Shown: positions 17,939-27,682, numbered from the stretch's first letter. The stretch is 64,000 bases of DNA from Chthoniobacterales bacterium (GCA_018402585.1 JAGYIO010000004.1:124001-188000), one strand, 5' to 3'. Numbers and translations: made by a program. The notes: generated by a model from the sequence alone, not told the origin.

Positions 17939-18640
17939 TCAAAGCAGCCCGTGCTCTTTGAAGCTAAAGTAAGGCGGGGCTCCGGGGCGCTCGCGGCCGA
18001 TGATGACATGATCGAGCAAGCGAATCTGCAGCAGATCCGCGGCCTCGCGCATCCGGCGGGTCAGGGCCCGGTCCGCCTCGCTCGGCGTCGGATCGCCCGA
18101 GGGATGATTGTGCACCAGGATAAAGGCGTAAGCTCCGTGACTGATCGCCGGACGCAAGATTTCCCGCGGATGGGCCAAGCTTTCGTTGATCGTCCCGAGC
18201 GAAACTTCCTCCGCGTGGATCAGCCGGTGCCGCGTATCGAGCAGCACGACCCGCAGCGACTCCCGGGGCAGATTTTGCAGCAACGGCCCCATGAAAGCGT
18301 AAATTTTCTCCGGCGTCCCCAGCGGTTCGCTTTGTGCGGTCTGCCGCGCCAAACGCTTGCCTACTTCGAACCCGGCGGCCATTTCACACGCCTTGGCCAG
18401 ACCCACTCCCTTGGCCAGCTTGCGCAACTCTTTCACGGTCATCGGGGCCATCCGCGCCAAGGATCCTCCCGCCGCCTTGATCATTTCGTCGCCGACATCC
18501 ACCGCGGTGCGCCCGGGCGTCCCCGTGCGCAAAAAAATGGCGAGCAACTCCGCATCGCTCAACGCGTCCGCCCCACGGTGCATCAACTTTTCCCGCGGCC
18601 GCTCCTCCTCCGGCCAGTCTTTGATCTTCGGCGTCGCCAC
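17939..18640 (-). CDS. radC: RadC-family JAB-domain protein
   Basis: A 233-residue protein. The N-terminal helix-hairpin-helix-like region (REKLMHRGADALSDAELLAIFLRTG) is followed by a JAB/MPN metalloprotease-like domain. The metal-binding JAMM motif is HNHPSGDPTPSEAD, preceded by the conserved Glu in VSLGTINESLAHPREI. RadC proteins were once linked to DNA repair; that role is doubtful and the real function is unresolved. Confidence 0.93.
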   Translation of the reverse strand: MATPKIKDWPEEERPREKLMHRGADALSDAELLAIFLRTGTPGRTAVDVGDEMIKAAGGSLARMAPMTVKELRKLAKGVGLAKACEMAAGFEVGKRLARQTAQSEPLGTPEKIYAFMGPLLQNLPRESLRVVLLDTRHRLIHAEEVSLGTINESLAHPREILRPAISHGAYAFILVHNHPSGDPTPSEADRALTRRMREAADLLQIRLLDHVIIGRERPGAPPYFSFKEHGLL

Positions 18641-18759
18641 ACCCTGAAGATAAGCGACCGCGCGGCGACCACGCCAGCTTGCGTCGCGCCAAAGGCAGGG
18701 ACGAGCGGCCCGCGCGTCCGCCCGGTTGAAGCGGACAGGCGCGCCTGCCCCTGCCCTGA

Positions 18760-19797
18760 TTAGCCCGCCACCCGCCGGATCAAGACCTGCAAATACTCCC
18801 CCACCCCGCGCAACCCGCTGGTGAAACGGTTTTCGTCCAGGGCATCCAGCCCGACCAAGGCCTCTTCCACCAGTCGGTGGGCCGCTTGAGCCGTCTGCTC
18901 CAAGGCCCCGCGCTCCAAGAGCATAGAGACGATTTTGTCCGCTTCCACCTCGTCACCCCCGAGCAACAAGGCACTCACTTTATGGTGGTCTCCACTCCGG
19001 CGCGCCGACTGCAAGAGAAAAATCAAAGGCAAGGTCAGTTTCCCTTTGCGTAAATCGCTCCCCAGCGTCTTGCCGATTTCTTCTTCGGTCCCGACCAGAT
19101 CGAGACAATCATCGTAGACCTGGTAGGCCGTCCCGAGCTTGAGCCCGAATTGCTTCAAGGCCCCGATCCGCTCCGGTGTCGTCTCACTCAAGAACGCCCC
19201 CAACTCTGCCGCCGCGGCGAAAAGCGCCCCGGTCTTCATCTCGACGATTTTGTAGTAGTCCGGGACCGACAAATTCAAATCGAAGCGCCGCTGGGTCTGG
19301 ATAATTTCCCCGGTGCAAACTTCCGCCGCCGCATCGGCAATCCGCCGCACCACTTCGGTCTCGGAAAAATTGGTGGCCAACCTCATGGCGTGCGCGAGCA
19401 GCGCGTCGCCGAGGAGCACGCTGATCGCATTGCCCCACTTGGCATTGACCGTCGGTTGCTCGCGGCGCAGATCCGCTCCGTCCATGATGTCGTCATGGAC
19501 CAGCGTGGCGATATGGATCAGTTCAATGATCACGGCCAGGTCGACATGGCTCGAGGTGATTTTGCCCGTGGAGCCGCCGGCCAACAAGGCGAGGGCCGGA
19601 CGCAGCCGTTTGCCGGACGCATTGCAAACATACTCCACATAGCCCTCCATGGCCGGATCAAAGGCCCGGGCCTGCGCCCGAATCCGCTCCTCCACGCTGT
19701 AGAGATGCGTGTTGATCAGCTCGAACGTCTTTTTGAAGCGCGCCAAGGCGGCTGCATCAATCGGAACCTTGCGGATCTGGGTTGGATTCATGGCCAT
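18760..19797 (-). CDS. Polyprenyl diphosphate synthase (trans-isoprenyl)
   Basis: A 345-residue all-helical prenyltransferase that extends allylic diphosphates with IPP. The first aspartate-rich motif is LVHDDIMD with RRxQPT-like RREQPTVNAKWG, and the second is YQVYDDCLDLVGTEEEIGKTLGSDL. The upstream GKRLRPAL motif binds IPP. It is similar to octaprenyl/heptaprenyl synthases that make the quinone side chain, so a role in quinone biosynthesis is likely; chain length cannot be assigned with certainty. Confidence 0.9.
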   Translation of the reverse strand: MAMNPTQIRKVPIDAAALARFKKTFELINTHLYSVEERIRAQARAFDPAMEGYVEYVCNASGKRLRPALALLAGGSTGKITSSHVDLAVIIELIHIATLVHDDIMDGADLRREQPTVNAKWGNAISVLLGDALLAHAMRLATNFSETEVVRRIADAAAEVCTGEIIQTQRRFDLNLSVPDYYKIVEMKTGALFAAAAELGAFLSETTPERIGALKQFGLKLGTAYQVYDDCLDLVGTEEEIGKTLGSDLRKGKLTLPLIFLLQSARRSGDHHKVSALLLGGDEVEADKIVSMLLERGALEQTAQAAHRLVEEALVGLDALDENRFTSGLRGVGEYLQVLIRRVAG

Positions 19798-19832
19798 GCT
19801 TTACGTCCCGAAAAAAAAATCAGATCCTCACT

Positions 19833-20630
19833 TCAGCGCGCCTTGCGCTGCAGAATCGCCCGGAGGATTCCCAGCGGCAGCGCCACGGCCAAACCCATGA
19901 AAAGGGCCACCTTCCAACCGGGGATAACCCTCGCCCGGTCGGCCGCCACCGCGCCGAGCGCCTTGCGCACCACCACTTCGACCGGCACGAGCAACACGTC
20001 CGGCGAGCTCCATTCCGCTTCACCCGTCCCCCGCGAGGCCACCCGACCGAACTCGGTCTCCGCCGGCCCGGGCAACACCGCCGTCACCGTGATCCCCGTC
20101 TCGCGCAATTCCATGCGCAGTCCATCGCTGAAACTGTTCACATAGGCCTTGGTCGCCGCGTAGACCGACATCTGCGGCAAGGGAATTAACCCCGCGATCG
20201 AACTCACGTTGAGGATCGCTCCCCGTCCACCCTGGAGCAACATCGGCAGCAAATGATGGGTCAGCCGGGTCAAGGCCAAGACATTCAGCTCCAGCATCGC
20301 GTGGATCTTCGCCCAGTCCCCCGTGGCAAACGGCCCCCGGTCGCCCATCCCCGCATTGTTGACCAGAAAATTGATCTGGATTTTTTCCTGCTCCAACCAC
20401 TCCAAAAAATCACGGTTCTGGTTCTCCCGCGTGAGGTCCAGGACGTAAACAAAGATGCGCACCCCCGGATACTCTGCCTCCAAGTCCGCCTTCAGTTCGT
20501 CGAGATGCCCCGCCCGCCGCGCCACCAGCACCAGCGTGCCCGCCACCGGCGCCAATTGCCGGGCGAACTCCGCGCCCAGCCCCGACGAAGCCCCGGTGAC
20601 CAAAGCAGTGCAACCTTCAAAAAATCGCAT
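19833..20630 (-). CDS. Short-chain dehydrogenase/reductase with C-terminal membrane segment
   Basis: A 265-residue classical SDR: cofactor motif TGASSGLGAEFA, NNAGMGDRGP, catalytic Ser in NVSSIAGLIPLP, and YAATKAY containing the Tyr-Lys pair. Arg and Asp near the first strand (ARRAGHLDELKADL) suggest NADP(H). The C-terminus WKVALFMGLAVALPLGILRAIL is a probable membrane helix, as in DltE/YqjQ-like SDRs. The substrate is unknown. It is divergent from the cupin gene with only 11 bases between the start codons. Confidence 0.85.
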   Translation of the reverse strand: MRFFEGCTALVTGASSGLGAEFARQLAPVAGTLVLVARRAGHLDELKADLEAEYPGVRIFVYVLDLTRENQNRDFLEWLEQEKIQINFLVNNAGMGDRGPFATGDWAKIHAMLELNVLALTRLTHHLLPMLLQGGRGAILNVSSIAGLIPLPQMSVYAATKAYVNSFSDGLRMELRETGITVTAVLPGPAETEFGRVASRGTGEAEWSSPDVLLVPVEVVVRKALGAVAADRARVIPGWKVALFMGLAVALPLGILRAILQRKAR

Positions 20631-20641
20631 AGTGTGGTTAG

Positions 20642-20995
20642 ATGATAGTCCAACAACTCGAAAATCAAAGCCCCTTCACGACGAAAGACGGCTCGACCAT
20701 CCGCAGCGTGCTCGACCGCAGCAATGCGCCGGTGGAAAAGCACAGCCTGGCCGAAGCCAGCATGGCTCCGGGCCAAGCCACCGAACGCCACCACCACAAA
20801 ATCTGCGAGGAATTTTACTTCCTCCTCGAGGGCACCGCGCTCATGGACCTCGACGGCGAAACCCGCGAGGTCGGCCCCGGCGACGCCATCCTCATTCCCG
20901 CCGGCGCCCGCCACCAAATCAGCGCACGGTCAAAACTCCGCTTCCTTTGCTCCTGCTCCCCGCCCTACGACCACGCCGACGTCTACTTTGATTGA
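20642..20995 (+). CDS. Single-domain cupin protein
   Basis: A 117-residue protein with a cupin 2 motif: ERHHHKICEEFYFLLEGTALMDLDG (His-His-Glu metal ligands) and the second motif GDAILIPAGARHQISA with the fourth His. The final CSCSPPYDHADVYFD is common in small stand-alone cupins. Metal binding is probable; the reaction or ligand is unknown. It is transcribed divergently from the SDR gene, and both promoters must overlap neighbouring coding DNA. Confidence 0.83.
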   Translation: MIVQQLENQSPFTTKDGSTIRSVLDRSNAPVEKHSLAEASMAPGQATERHHHKICEEFYFLLEGTALMDLDGETREVGPGDAILIPAGARHQISARSKLRFLCSCSPPYDHADVYFD

Positions 20996-21030
20996 TCGCC
21001 TTCCATGGCTGGGCGGGGCCATTGCCTCGC

Positions 21031-21138
21031 GAATAACTCGAGTGATGGCGGACCCACCCGCTTGTGGTTCGGGCAGGGGGCACGGGCGTTTCTCCGAGCC
21101 GTAAGCTCTACGAGCAGGAGGCCCGCCCGGCACGACCC
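21031..21138. repeat. ~108-bp intergenic repeat, copy 1
   Basis: Shares an extended block with 26110-26226: ATAACTCG/GTAACTCG, ATGGCGGACCC, GGGCAGGGGGCACGGGCGT, CTCCGAGCCGTAAGCTCT, GAGCAGGAGGCCCGCCC. It lies between the cupin gene and the end of the FMN oxidase gene. The rest of 20996-21186 has no gene; a short AT-rich tail (CACTGAACACCGAAAACTGAA) resembles pieces at 58290-58620. Confidence 0.7.
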
Positions 21139-21186
21139 CAAAGAACTCACCAAACACTGAACACCGAAAACTGAACACTCCCCTCC

Positions 21187-22257
21187 TTACCCCACCGACT
21201 CGAGCCCAATCTCCCCCACATTCCGCGCCCCGCACAAGGCCATGGCCAGATCGAACTCCACCCGGAGCAACTCCAGCACGCGGTAAGCCCCCTCCTCGCC
21301 GTCCGCGGCCAAGCCCCACAAAATCGGACGTCCGATCAGCACCGCCTTCGCCCCCAAGGCCAGCGCCTTGACCACATCCGTGCCCCGCCGCACCCCGCCA
21401 TCGACCAAGACCGGCACGCGCCCCGCCACCGCCTCCACCACCCGCGGCAAGGCCTCAATCGTCGCCGGCGCGCTGTCAAGTTGACGCCCGCCGTGGTTGG
21501 AGACGAGCACCCCCGCCACCCCGTGTTCCACCGCGGCCCGCGCATCGTCCGGATGGAGCACACCCTTGAGTAGCAGCGGCAACTTCGTCTGACCGCGCAA
21601 CCACTCGAGATCCTTCCAAGTGAGCGAAGGATCGAGCAGGGCCGCCGCATAAGCCGCCAAGCCCGAACCCGCCCTTCCCTCCGGAAAATGCTGCTGCGCA
21701 TGCCTGGCCAAATTCGCCACGGTCAGGCCCTCCGGCAAAGCAAACCCGTTGCGCACATCCGCCTCCCGTTGGCCCCAGACCGCGGTGTCCACCGTCAGCA
21801 CCAGCGCCCGGCAACCCGCCGCCTCGGCCCGCCGCACCAGGTCGAGCGTCACTCCGCGATCCTTGTAAATGTAGAGCTGGAACCACTTCGGACCCTCCGT
21901 CGCCGCGACCACGTCCTCGATCACCGTGGTCGCCAGCGTGCTCATCACCATGATCGTCCCCGCCCGCGCCGCGGCCCGTGCCGTGGCGCACTCGCCCTCG
22001 TCACAGGCCATGCGTTGAAACGCCGTCGGCGCCACCATGACGGGGAAGGAAATTCGTTCCCCCAACACCTCGACGGAAGTATCCCGCACCGTCACATCGC
22101 GCAGCACGCGCGGATACAATGCCAACTTCCCGTAACCCTCGCCATTGGCCCGCAAGGTCACCTCATCGTTCGCCCCGCCGGCATAATATTCGTAAGCCTT
22201 CCGCGCCAATTTCCCCCGCGCCACCTCTTCAAACTCCGCCAGATTGACCGGTTCCAT
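21187..22257 (-). CDS. FMN-dependent alpha-hydroxy-acid oxidase/dehydrogenase
   Basis: A 356-residue TIM-barrel flavoenzyme of the lactate/glycolate oxidase family. Motifs: YYAGGANDEVTLRAN, FPVMVAPTAFQRMAC, WFQLYIYKDRG, LVLTVDTAVWGQREAD, and VSNHGGRQLDSAPATIEALP with the catalytic His and substrate-binding Arg. The end VLVDGGVRRGTDVVKALALGAKAVLIGRP binds FMN phosphate. The 2-hydroxyacid substrate (lactate, glycolate or other) and oxidase versus dehydrogenase status are undetermined. No partner glc or lld genes are nearby. Confidence 0.9.
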   Translation of the reverse strand: MEPVNLAEFEEVARGKLARKAYEYYAGGANDEVTLRANGEGYGKLALYPRVLRDVTVRDTSVEVLGERISFPVMVAPTAFQRMACDEGECATARAAARAGTIMVMSTLATTVIEDVVAATEGPKWFQLYIYKDRGVTLDLVRRAEAAGCRALVLTVDTAVWGQREADVRNGFALPEGLTVANLARHAQQHFPEGRAGSGLAAYAAALLDPSLTWKDLEWLRGQTKLPLLLKGVLHPDDARAAVEHGVAGVLVSNHGGRQLDSAPATIEALPRVVEAVAGRVPVLVDGGVRRGTDVVKALALGAKAVLIGRPILWGLAADGEEGAYRVLELLRVEFDLAMALCGARNVGEIGLESVG

Positions 22258-22340
22258 GCCGCGAGCTTGCGCGGGCCTCGCCGAACCGGCAAGCGCGATC
22301 GCCGCTTGCCCCGCCTACCCGCAGCGGGGAAAACAAGACC

Positions 22341-23234
22341 GTGCCCAACGACTCCGTCATCACCGTCGACCACGTCGCCCGCGGCTCCCAGCCATTCATG
22401 TGGGCGGCGCACGACGGCACACCGTTCCCCGGCCTGGTGTGGCCGAACGGTGATGAGTCCCCCGGCAGCCACGTCATTTGCCTCCACGGCCTGAGCGGCT
22501 CGGCGGCCGACTTCGGTCCGCTGGCCCGCTGCCTGTCCGCCAAAGGCTGCACCGTCTGGGGGCTCAACCTGCGCGGTCAGGGCAACGACCCCGACCACCT
22601 CCGCCGCGGACATTTCCTCGACCCGCAGGAATGGCGCGCCGACCTCGCCGCCTTCGTCGCCACCCATCTGCCGGACACGCCCTACCACCTCATCGGGGAA
22701 AGCATGGGCTCCCTCGTCGCCGTCGATGCCGTGGCCCACGGCGCCCTGCGCCCGCAGCGCCTCGTGCTCTCCGCTCCCGTGCCCGAAACCCGCGCCCCCG
22801 TGCCCGGTTGGACCGTCGCCCTCCTGCGCCAAGCCAGCACCTGGGTGCCGCGCTTGAAAATCTCCCCCATGCGCTTCGTCCACGGCAAAACCTGCATCCC
22901 CCGGCTCACCGCCGACGACGAATACATGGCCTACCTCGACAACATCCCGCACCGCGTGAGCGGGTTCACCATCAGCTTCCTCGCCCGCTTCCACGACCTC
23001 ATGCAGGCCGCGCAGCAGTCCGCCACCCGCATCGATGTGCCGACCTTGATGCTCTCCGCCGGACGCGACGTCTTCATCACACCCGCGCAAAGCCGCGCCT
23101 TCTTCGACCGCATTGCCGCCACCGAAAAAGAATACGTCTTTTACCCCGAGAGCCATCACCTCCTCTGGCACGACATCAACGCCGAAGACGTCCTCGCCCG
23201 CATCACCCGCTGGATCACGGAGGCCCGCGCATGA
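22341..23234 (+). CDS. Alpha/beta hydrolase (monoacylglycerol-lipase-like)
   Basis: A 297-residue serine hydrolase with a GTG start at 22341. Oxyanion-hole HG in CLHGLSGSAADF, nucleophile elbow GESMGSL, acid Asp in LMLSAGRDVFI and His in ESHHLLWHD. The lid region and overall length resemble serine aminopeptidase S33/monoacylglycerol lipases. It is followed after a palindromic repeat by the glucosidase gene on the same strand. Substrate unknown. Confidence 0.85.
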   Translation: MPNDSVITVDHVARGSQPFMWAAHDGTPFPGLVWPNGDESPGSHVICLHGLSGSAADFGPLARCLSAKGCTVWGLNLRGQGNDPDHLRRGHFLDPQEWRADLAAFVATHLPDTPYHLIGESMGSLVAVDAVAHGALRPQRLVLSAPVPETRAPVPGWTVALLRQASTWVPRLKISPMRFVHGKTCIPRLTADDEYMAYLDNIPHRVSGFTISFLARFHDLMQAAQQSATRIDVPTLMLSAGRDVFITPAQSRAFFDRIAATEKEYVFYPESHHLLWHDINAEDVLARITRWITEARA

Positions 23235-23285
23235 AAAAAAGTAGCACGAGCATCTTGCCCGTGACCTCCAATCACCATCGGGCCA

Positions 23286-23347
23286 GGGGGCACGGGCGTC
23301 CCGCCCGTCACGAGCCAAGACATCACGGCCGGGGCGGCCGTGCCTGC
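23286..23347. repeat. Stand-alone copy of the palindromic module carried inside the MITEs
   Basis: CACGGGCGTCCCGCCCGTC followed by CACGGCCGGGGCGGCCGTG, the same two-hairpin unit found in the middle of the elements at 2938-3156 and 31987-32435. Here it lacks the GCCGTAACC terminal repeats, so the module exists independently of the MITE. Confidence 0.7.
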
Positions 23348-23371
23348 TGAACAATCATCCCTTTTCTTCCC

Positions 23372-25960
23372 ATGACCCCCGAAGCCCAACGCCTCGCCGA
23401 CAACCCCTCCCCCCACGACCCATGGCGCGCCTGGGGTCCTTACGTTTCCTCGCGCCAATGGGGCACCGTCCGCGAGGACTACAGCAAGGACGGCGAGGCC
23501 TGGACCTACTTCCCGCACGAACACGCCCGCAGCCGCGCCTACCGCTGGGGCGAGGACGGGATCTTCGGCCTGTGTGACCGCGAGCAACACCTGTGCTTCG
23601 CCCCCACGTTCTGGAACGCCGCCGACCCCATCCTCAAAGAACGCTTCTTCGGCCTCACCGGTCCGCAGGGCAACCACGGCGAGGACGTGAAGGAAGAATA
23701 TTGGTATCTCGAAGCCGCACCCACCGCCTCGTGGCTCCGCGCGCTTTACCGCTACCCGCAACGCGCCTTCCCCTACGAAGAACTTGTCGCCGAAAACGCC
23801 AAACGCGGTCCGCTCGATCCGGAATACGAACTGCGCGACACCGGCATCTTCGCGGAGGACCGCTTCTTCGAGATCGAGGTCGCCTACGCCAAAGTTTCGC
23901 CGGATGACATTCTCGTCCGCCTCACCGCGAAAAATTGCGGACCCGACCCCGCCCCGCTTTGGATCCTGCCGACCTTGTGGTTCCGCAATCGCTGGACGTG
24001 GGACCCGGCGCGACCGAGAGCCGCAAGTCTCGGTACCTCTACCACCGCGCTCCTCACAGCGCAGGACGAGATGCTCGGTGAGTGGCTCTTGGAAGGACCC
24101 ACTCCCCAAGAAATTCTTTTCACCGAAAACGAAACGAACAACACCCTCCTCTTCGGCACGCCGGACGCCTCGCCCTTCACCAAGGATGCCTTCCACCGCC
24201 ACCTCGTCGGCGGGGAGAAGGGTGCGGTCAATCCCGCACTGACCGGCAGCAAAGCCGCCGCCCTTTACCGCTTCGACCTCGCCCCGGGGGCCACGGCCAC
24301 CTTGGAACTGCGGCTCCGCGCGGCACAGGCCACGAGCAAAGTGGATTCCCGCCAGGTCATGATCGCCCGTGCCCGCGAGTGCGCCGAATACCACGACACC
24401 CTCGCCGCCCCGCGCCTCGGCCCCGCCGAACGCCAGATCCAGCAACAGGCCCTCGCCGGACTCGAATGGAACAAAATGTTCTACCACTATGACGTGAGCA
24501 AATGGCTCGACGGCGACCCCGCCTTCCCGCCGCCGGAACGCACCAATCCGCGCAACGCCCAATGGCGCCACTTCATCGCGCATGATGTCATATCGATGCC
24601 CGACGACTGGGAATACCCGTGGTTCGCCTGCTGGGACCTCGCCTTCCACACCATCCCCTTCTCCCTCTCCGACCCCGCGCTGGCCAAACACCAGCTCAAG
24701 CTCCTGCTCAAGGAATGGTATATGCATCCCAACGGACGCCTCCCCGCTTACGAATGGAATTTCGGCGACCCCAACCCGCCGGTCTACGCCTGGGCTGCCC
24801 TCCGCACCTACTTCTCCGACGCCCGCCGCAGCAGCACCCCCGACCGCATTTTCCTCGAGCACGTCTTCCACGCTCTGCTCATCAATTTCACCTGGTGGGT
24901 CAACGCCGCCTCGCGCGACGACCAACTCGAAGTTTTCGGCGGCGGCTTTCTCGGACTCGACAACGCCAGTCCCTTCAACCGCAGCGAACCTCCCCCCGAC
25001 GGCGGTTACCTCGTGCAGAGCGACGGCACCAGCTGGATGGCCATGTTTTCGCTCAACATGCTGCTCATCGCGCTTGAACTCACGCGCGAAGACCTCGCTT
25101 ACCAGCCGCTCGCCGGCAAATTCCTCATGCATTTTCTCTACATCTCGTCCTCGCTTGATCTGAGCGGAGAAAAGGGCGCCGACTTGTGGGATGACGAGGA
25201 AGGTTTCTATTACGACCAACTGCACCTGCCCGACGGCCGCCGCATTCCGATCAAACTCCGCTCCATCGCCGGCCTCATCCCCTTCTTCGCGGTCGAAACC
25301 ATCCCCGACGATCTCGCCGACCTCGGCCGCCCCTTGGCCAACCGCTGGAGCTGGTTCATCGACCGCCGCCCCGACCTCCGCGAGATCGCCTCCCGCTGGC
25401 GCGCCCAGAACCAAGACGGCGTCCACCTCTTCTCCCTCCTCGACCGCCCACGCCTCGAGCGCCTCCTCGCCACCATCCTCGACGAAAACGAATTCCTCGG
25501 ACCCTTCGGCCTCCGCTCGCTCTCCCTGCGCCACCGCGACCAACCGTTCGAACTGCAGGTCAACGACCACACCTACCGCGTGGACTACGCACCCGGCGAA
25601 TCGACCTCCGGACTCTTCGGCGGCAACTCGAATTGGCGCGGCCCGGTCTGGATGCCGGTCAACTTCCTCCTCATCGAATCCCTGCGCAAATACCACACCT
25701 ACTACGGCCACGACCTCACCGCCGAATTCCCCACCGGCTCCGGCCGCCGCCTCAACCTCGCCCAAATCGCCGACGAGCTGACCAAGCGCCTCACCGCCCT
25801 CTTCCTCCCCGGCCCCGACGGCACCCGTCCCTGCGACGGCGGCCGCGCCGGCGACCCGTTACTTTTCCACGAGTACTTCCACGCCGAAACCGGCCGCGGC
25901 CTCGGCGCCTCCCACCAAACCGGCTGGACCGCCTGCATCGCGGACTTGCTCCAGCGGTAG
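23372..25960 (+). CDS. Glucosidase of GH63 / MGH1-like family
   Basis: An 862-residue cytoplasmic (no signal peptide) glycoside hydrolase. Motifs: [107 protein letters not shown], and a C-terminal [15 protein letters not shown]. These match bacterial GH63-like alpha-glucosidases related to mannosyl-oligosaccharide glucosidase and mannosylglycerate/glucosylglycerate hydrolases. The natural substrate is unclear; a compatible solute or storage glycan is plausible. Long antisense frames opposite it are shadows. Confidence 0.87.
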   Translation: MTPEAQRLADNPSPHDPWRAWGPYVSSRQWGTVREDYSKDGEAWTYFPHEHARSRAYRWGEDGIFGLCDREQHLCFAPTFWNAADPILKERFFGLTGPQGNHGEDVKEEYWYLEAAPTASWLRALYRYPQRAFPYEELVAENAKRGPLDPEYELRDTGIFAEDRFFEIEVAYAKVSPDDILVRLTAKNCGPDPAPLWILPTLWFRNRWTWDPARPRAASLGTSTTALLTAQDEMLGEWLLEGPTPQEILFTENETNNTLLFGTPDASPFTKDAFHRHLVGGEKGAVNPALTGSKAAALYRFDLAPGATATLELRLRAAQATSKVDSRQVMIARARECAEYHDTLAAPRLGPAERQIQQQALAGLEWNKMFYHYDVSKWLDGDPAFPPPERTNPRNAQWRHFIAHDVISMPDDWEYPWFACWDLAFHTIPFSLSDPALAKHQLKLLLKEWYMHPNGRLPAYEWNFGDPNPPVYAWAALRTYFSDARRSSTPDRIFLEHVFHALLINFTWWVNAASRDDQLEVFGGGFLGLDNASPFNRSEPPPDGGYLVQSDGTSWMAMFSLNMLLIALELTREDLAYQPLAGKFLMHFLYISSSLDLSGEKGADLWDDEEGFYYDQLHLPDGRRIPIKLRSIAGLIPFFAVETIPDDLADLGRPLANRWSWFIDRRPDLREIASRWRAQNQDGVHLFSLLDRPRLERLLATILDENEFLGPFGLRSLSLRHRDQPFELQVNDHTYRVDYAPGESTSGLFGGNSNWRGPVWMPVNFLLIESLRKYHTYYGHDLTAEFPTGSGRRLNLAQIADELTKRLTALFLPGPDGTRPCDGGRAGDPLLFHEYFHAETGRGLGASHQTGWTACIADLLQR

Positions 25961-26109
25961 TCGGCAAATTGTCAGCCCGCTCCGCATTATCCCAATCGCC
26001 CGAAGCTTATGGACTTCAGCCATGCTTGGCCCCAGGTCGGGGACGCTGAACGTATCCCGCCCCGGTTACTCCCCAACCACACCCGCCGCGCGCGGATTCA
26101 GGGACTCCC

Positions 26110-26226
26110 GAGTAACTCGCGTTATGGCGGACCCGCCGGGCGAGTCGACTTCTGGTTTGGGCAGGGGGCACGGGCGTCTCTCCGAGCCGTAAGCTCTGCG
26201 AGCAGGAGGCCCGCCCGTCACGACCC
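26110..26226. repeat. ~115-bp intergenic repeat, copy 2
   Basis: The second copy of the block described at 21031-21138, again in a gene-free stretch. In 25961-26318 it is followed by small palindromes such as GCCATCGGCAGGATGCCGATGCC (first and last arms complementary). No gene is supported there. Confidence 0.7.
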
Positions 26227-26318
26227 AAGGCCATCGGCAGGATGCCGATGCCACGCCCCACTGACTTGGGTAGCGGGCGCCGCTGCGGTGGAGCGCGCCG
26301 GCGAAAAGTGCGACCGGA

Positions 26319-26519
26319 TCAGGTTCGGGCACCGGCGAGTTCGCGGGCCAGCTCCCGCTCGATTTTTTCCGACGACCAGTCCGGATGACGGAGGGCGAGA
26401 CCGGCGCGGCGCGTCTCGCGTGCCGTGCGCAGCAGCCCCTTGGCAACCTCCCACTTCTCGGCGACCGACATCGCGCCAAAACGTTGCCGTTGGATGGGGT
26501 GCAGCGGTTCCAGCGTCAT
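26319..26519 (-). CDS. Small conserved-looking helical protein, unknown
   Basis: A 66-residue frame MTLEPLHPIQRQRFGAMSVA...KGLLRTARETRRAGLALRHPDWSSEKIERELAREL. The pattern L-R-x-T-A-R...K/R-A-G-L-R-x-x-H-P-D-W...E is typical of small bacterial proteins often paired with nucleotidyltransferase-like genes in suspected toxin-antitoxin modules. No partner gene is present: the upstream minus-strand DNA (to about 26640) is degraded and contains palindromic repeats. It may be an orphan survivor. Confidence 0.55.
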   Translation of the reverse strand: MTLEPLHPIQRQRFGAMSVAEKWEVAKGLLRTARETRRAGLALRHPDWSSEKIERELARELAGART

Positions 26520-26599
26520 GGTCGTGTCAGTCTCCGCCGCCCACCAGTCACCGGCAAGCTTGTTGCGGCCCGCCAGAGGATGCGCAAGTCGACAGTCCA

Positions 26600-26665
26600 G
26601 TCCATGCCGAAAAAGTGGCACGGGCATCCCTGCCCGTGATCGTCTGATAACATCGGCCGGCGGCC
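26600..26665. repeat. Paired short palindromes upstream of the aminotransferase gene
   Basis: GGCACGGGCATCCCTGCCCGTG and ATCGGCCGGCGGCCGAT sit next to each other, each able to form a hairpin. They resemble the small palindromes at 2560-2640 and 26222-26252. The rest of 26520-26804 holds no gene. Confidence 0.55.
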
Positions 26666-26804
26666 GATGCCACCCCTTCACGCAGTTTTCCCACTCAAGT
26701 TTCATCCCTCCTGCTCCTCCGCCGCCAGACCTGCTTGTCTTCCCTCCTCCCGGCGGGCAATCTGATCGCCTGCTCGAAAACGTATTCCTCGCACCTCCCT
26801 TTCC

Positions 26805-27674
26805 ATGAAAATCTACCTCAACGGCCAACTCGTCCCGAAAGACCAAGCCGCCGTCTCGGTTTTCGACCACGGCCTCCTCTACGGTGATGGCGTCTTCGAG
26901 GGCATTCGTTTCTACGGTGGACGCGTCTTCCGGCTCGATGACCATGTCGACCGCCTCTACCGCTCGGCCCGGGCCATTGCCCTGACCATTCCATTGACCC
27001 CGGACGAGATGTCGCTCGCCGTGCTTGAAACCATCCGGGCCAATGGCCTGCAGGACGGCTATGTGCGCCTTGTCGTGACCCGCGGTGAAGGTTCCCTCGG
27101 TCTTTCCCCCAAGAGCTGTCCGCACCCGACCGTCTTTATCATCGCCTCGACCATCACCCTCTATCCGGAGGAAATGTATGAAAAGGGCCTCAAGCTCGTG
27201 ACCTGCGCCACCCGCCGCATCGCCCACGGTGCGCTCAGCCCGATGGTCAAATCGCTCAATTACCTGAACAACATCATGGCCAAGATCGAGGCCGAACAAG
27301 CCGGCGCCGGAGAAGGCCTCATGCTCAACGAGCAGGGCTACGTGGCCGAATGCACGGGCGACAACATTTTCGTGATCCGCGATGGTCGTATCGCCACCCC
27401 GCCGATCGCCGCCGGGGCCCTCGCCGGGGTGACCCGCGCTGTGGTCTTCGAACTGGCCCGCGACCTCGGCGTCGAGATCCGCGAAGAAAACATCACCCGC
27501 TACGATGTTTACACGGCCGACGAATGCTTCCTCACCGGAACCGCCGCGGAAATCATTCCCGCGGTCGAACTCGACTCACGCCTCATCCACGATGGTGCAC
27601 CCGGCCCGGTAACCCTGCGCTTGTCCGGGCTTTTCCGCGAATTGACACGCACCACGGGCACGCCGATCGGTTGA
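26805..27674 (+). CDS. ilvE: Branched-chain / D-amino-acid-type aminotransferase (fold IV)
   Basis: A 289-residue PLP enzyme of class IV aminotransferases. Motifs: MKIYLNGQLVPKDQAAVSVF, DHGLLYGDGVFEGIRFYGG, LDDHVDRLYRSA, RLVVTRG, the PLP-lysine region MVKSLNYLNNI, LNEQGYVAECTGDNIFVI, and FLTGTAAEIIP. It probably converts branched-chain 2-oxo acids to Val, Leu and Ile; D-alanine transaminase activity is an alternative in this fold. It ends 8 bases before mcsA, so it likely shares a transcript with the McsAB-ClpC genes. Confidence 0.88.
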   Translation: MKIYLNGQLVPKDQAAVSVFDHGLLYGDGVFEGIRFYGGRVFRLDDHVDRLYRSARAIALTIPLTPDEMSLAVLETIRANGLQDGYVRLVVTRGEGSLGLSPKSCPHPTVFIIASTITLYPEEMYEKGLKLVTCATRRIAHGALSPMVKSLNYLNNIMAKIEAEQAGAGEGLMLNEQGYVAECTGDNIFVIRDGRIATPPIAAGALAGVTRAVVFELARDLGVEIREENITRYDVYTADECFLTGTAAEIIPAVELDSRLIHDGAPGPVTLRLSGLFRELTRTTGTPIG

Positions 27675-27682
27675 AAGAGATC

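Noticed and set aside
23156..25765. 869-residue minus-strand open frame opposite the glucosidase gene
   Set aside because: Gly/Val/Glu-rich shadow of a well-supported GH63-like gene.
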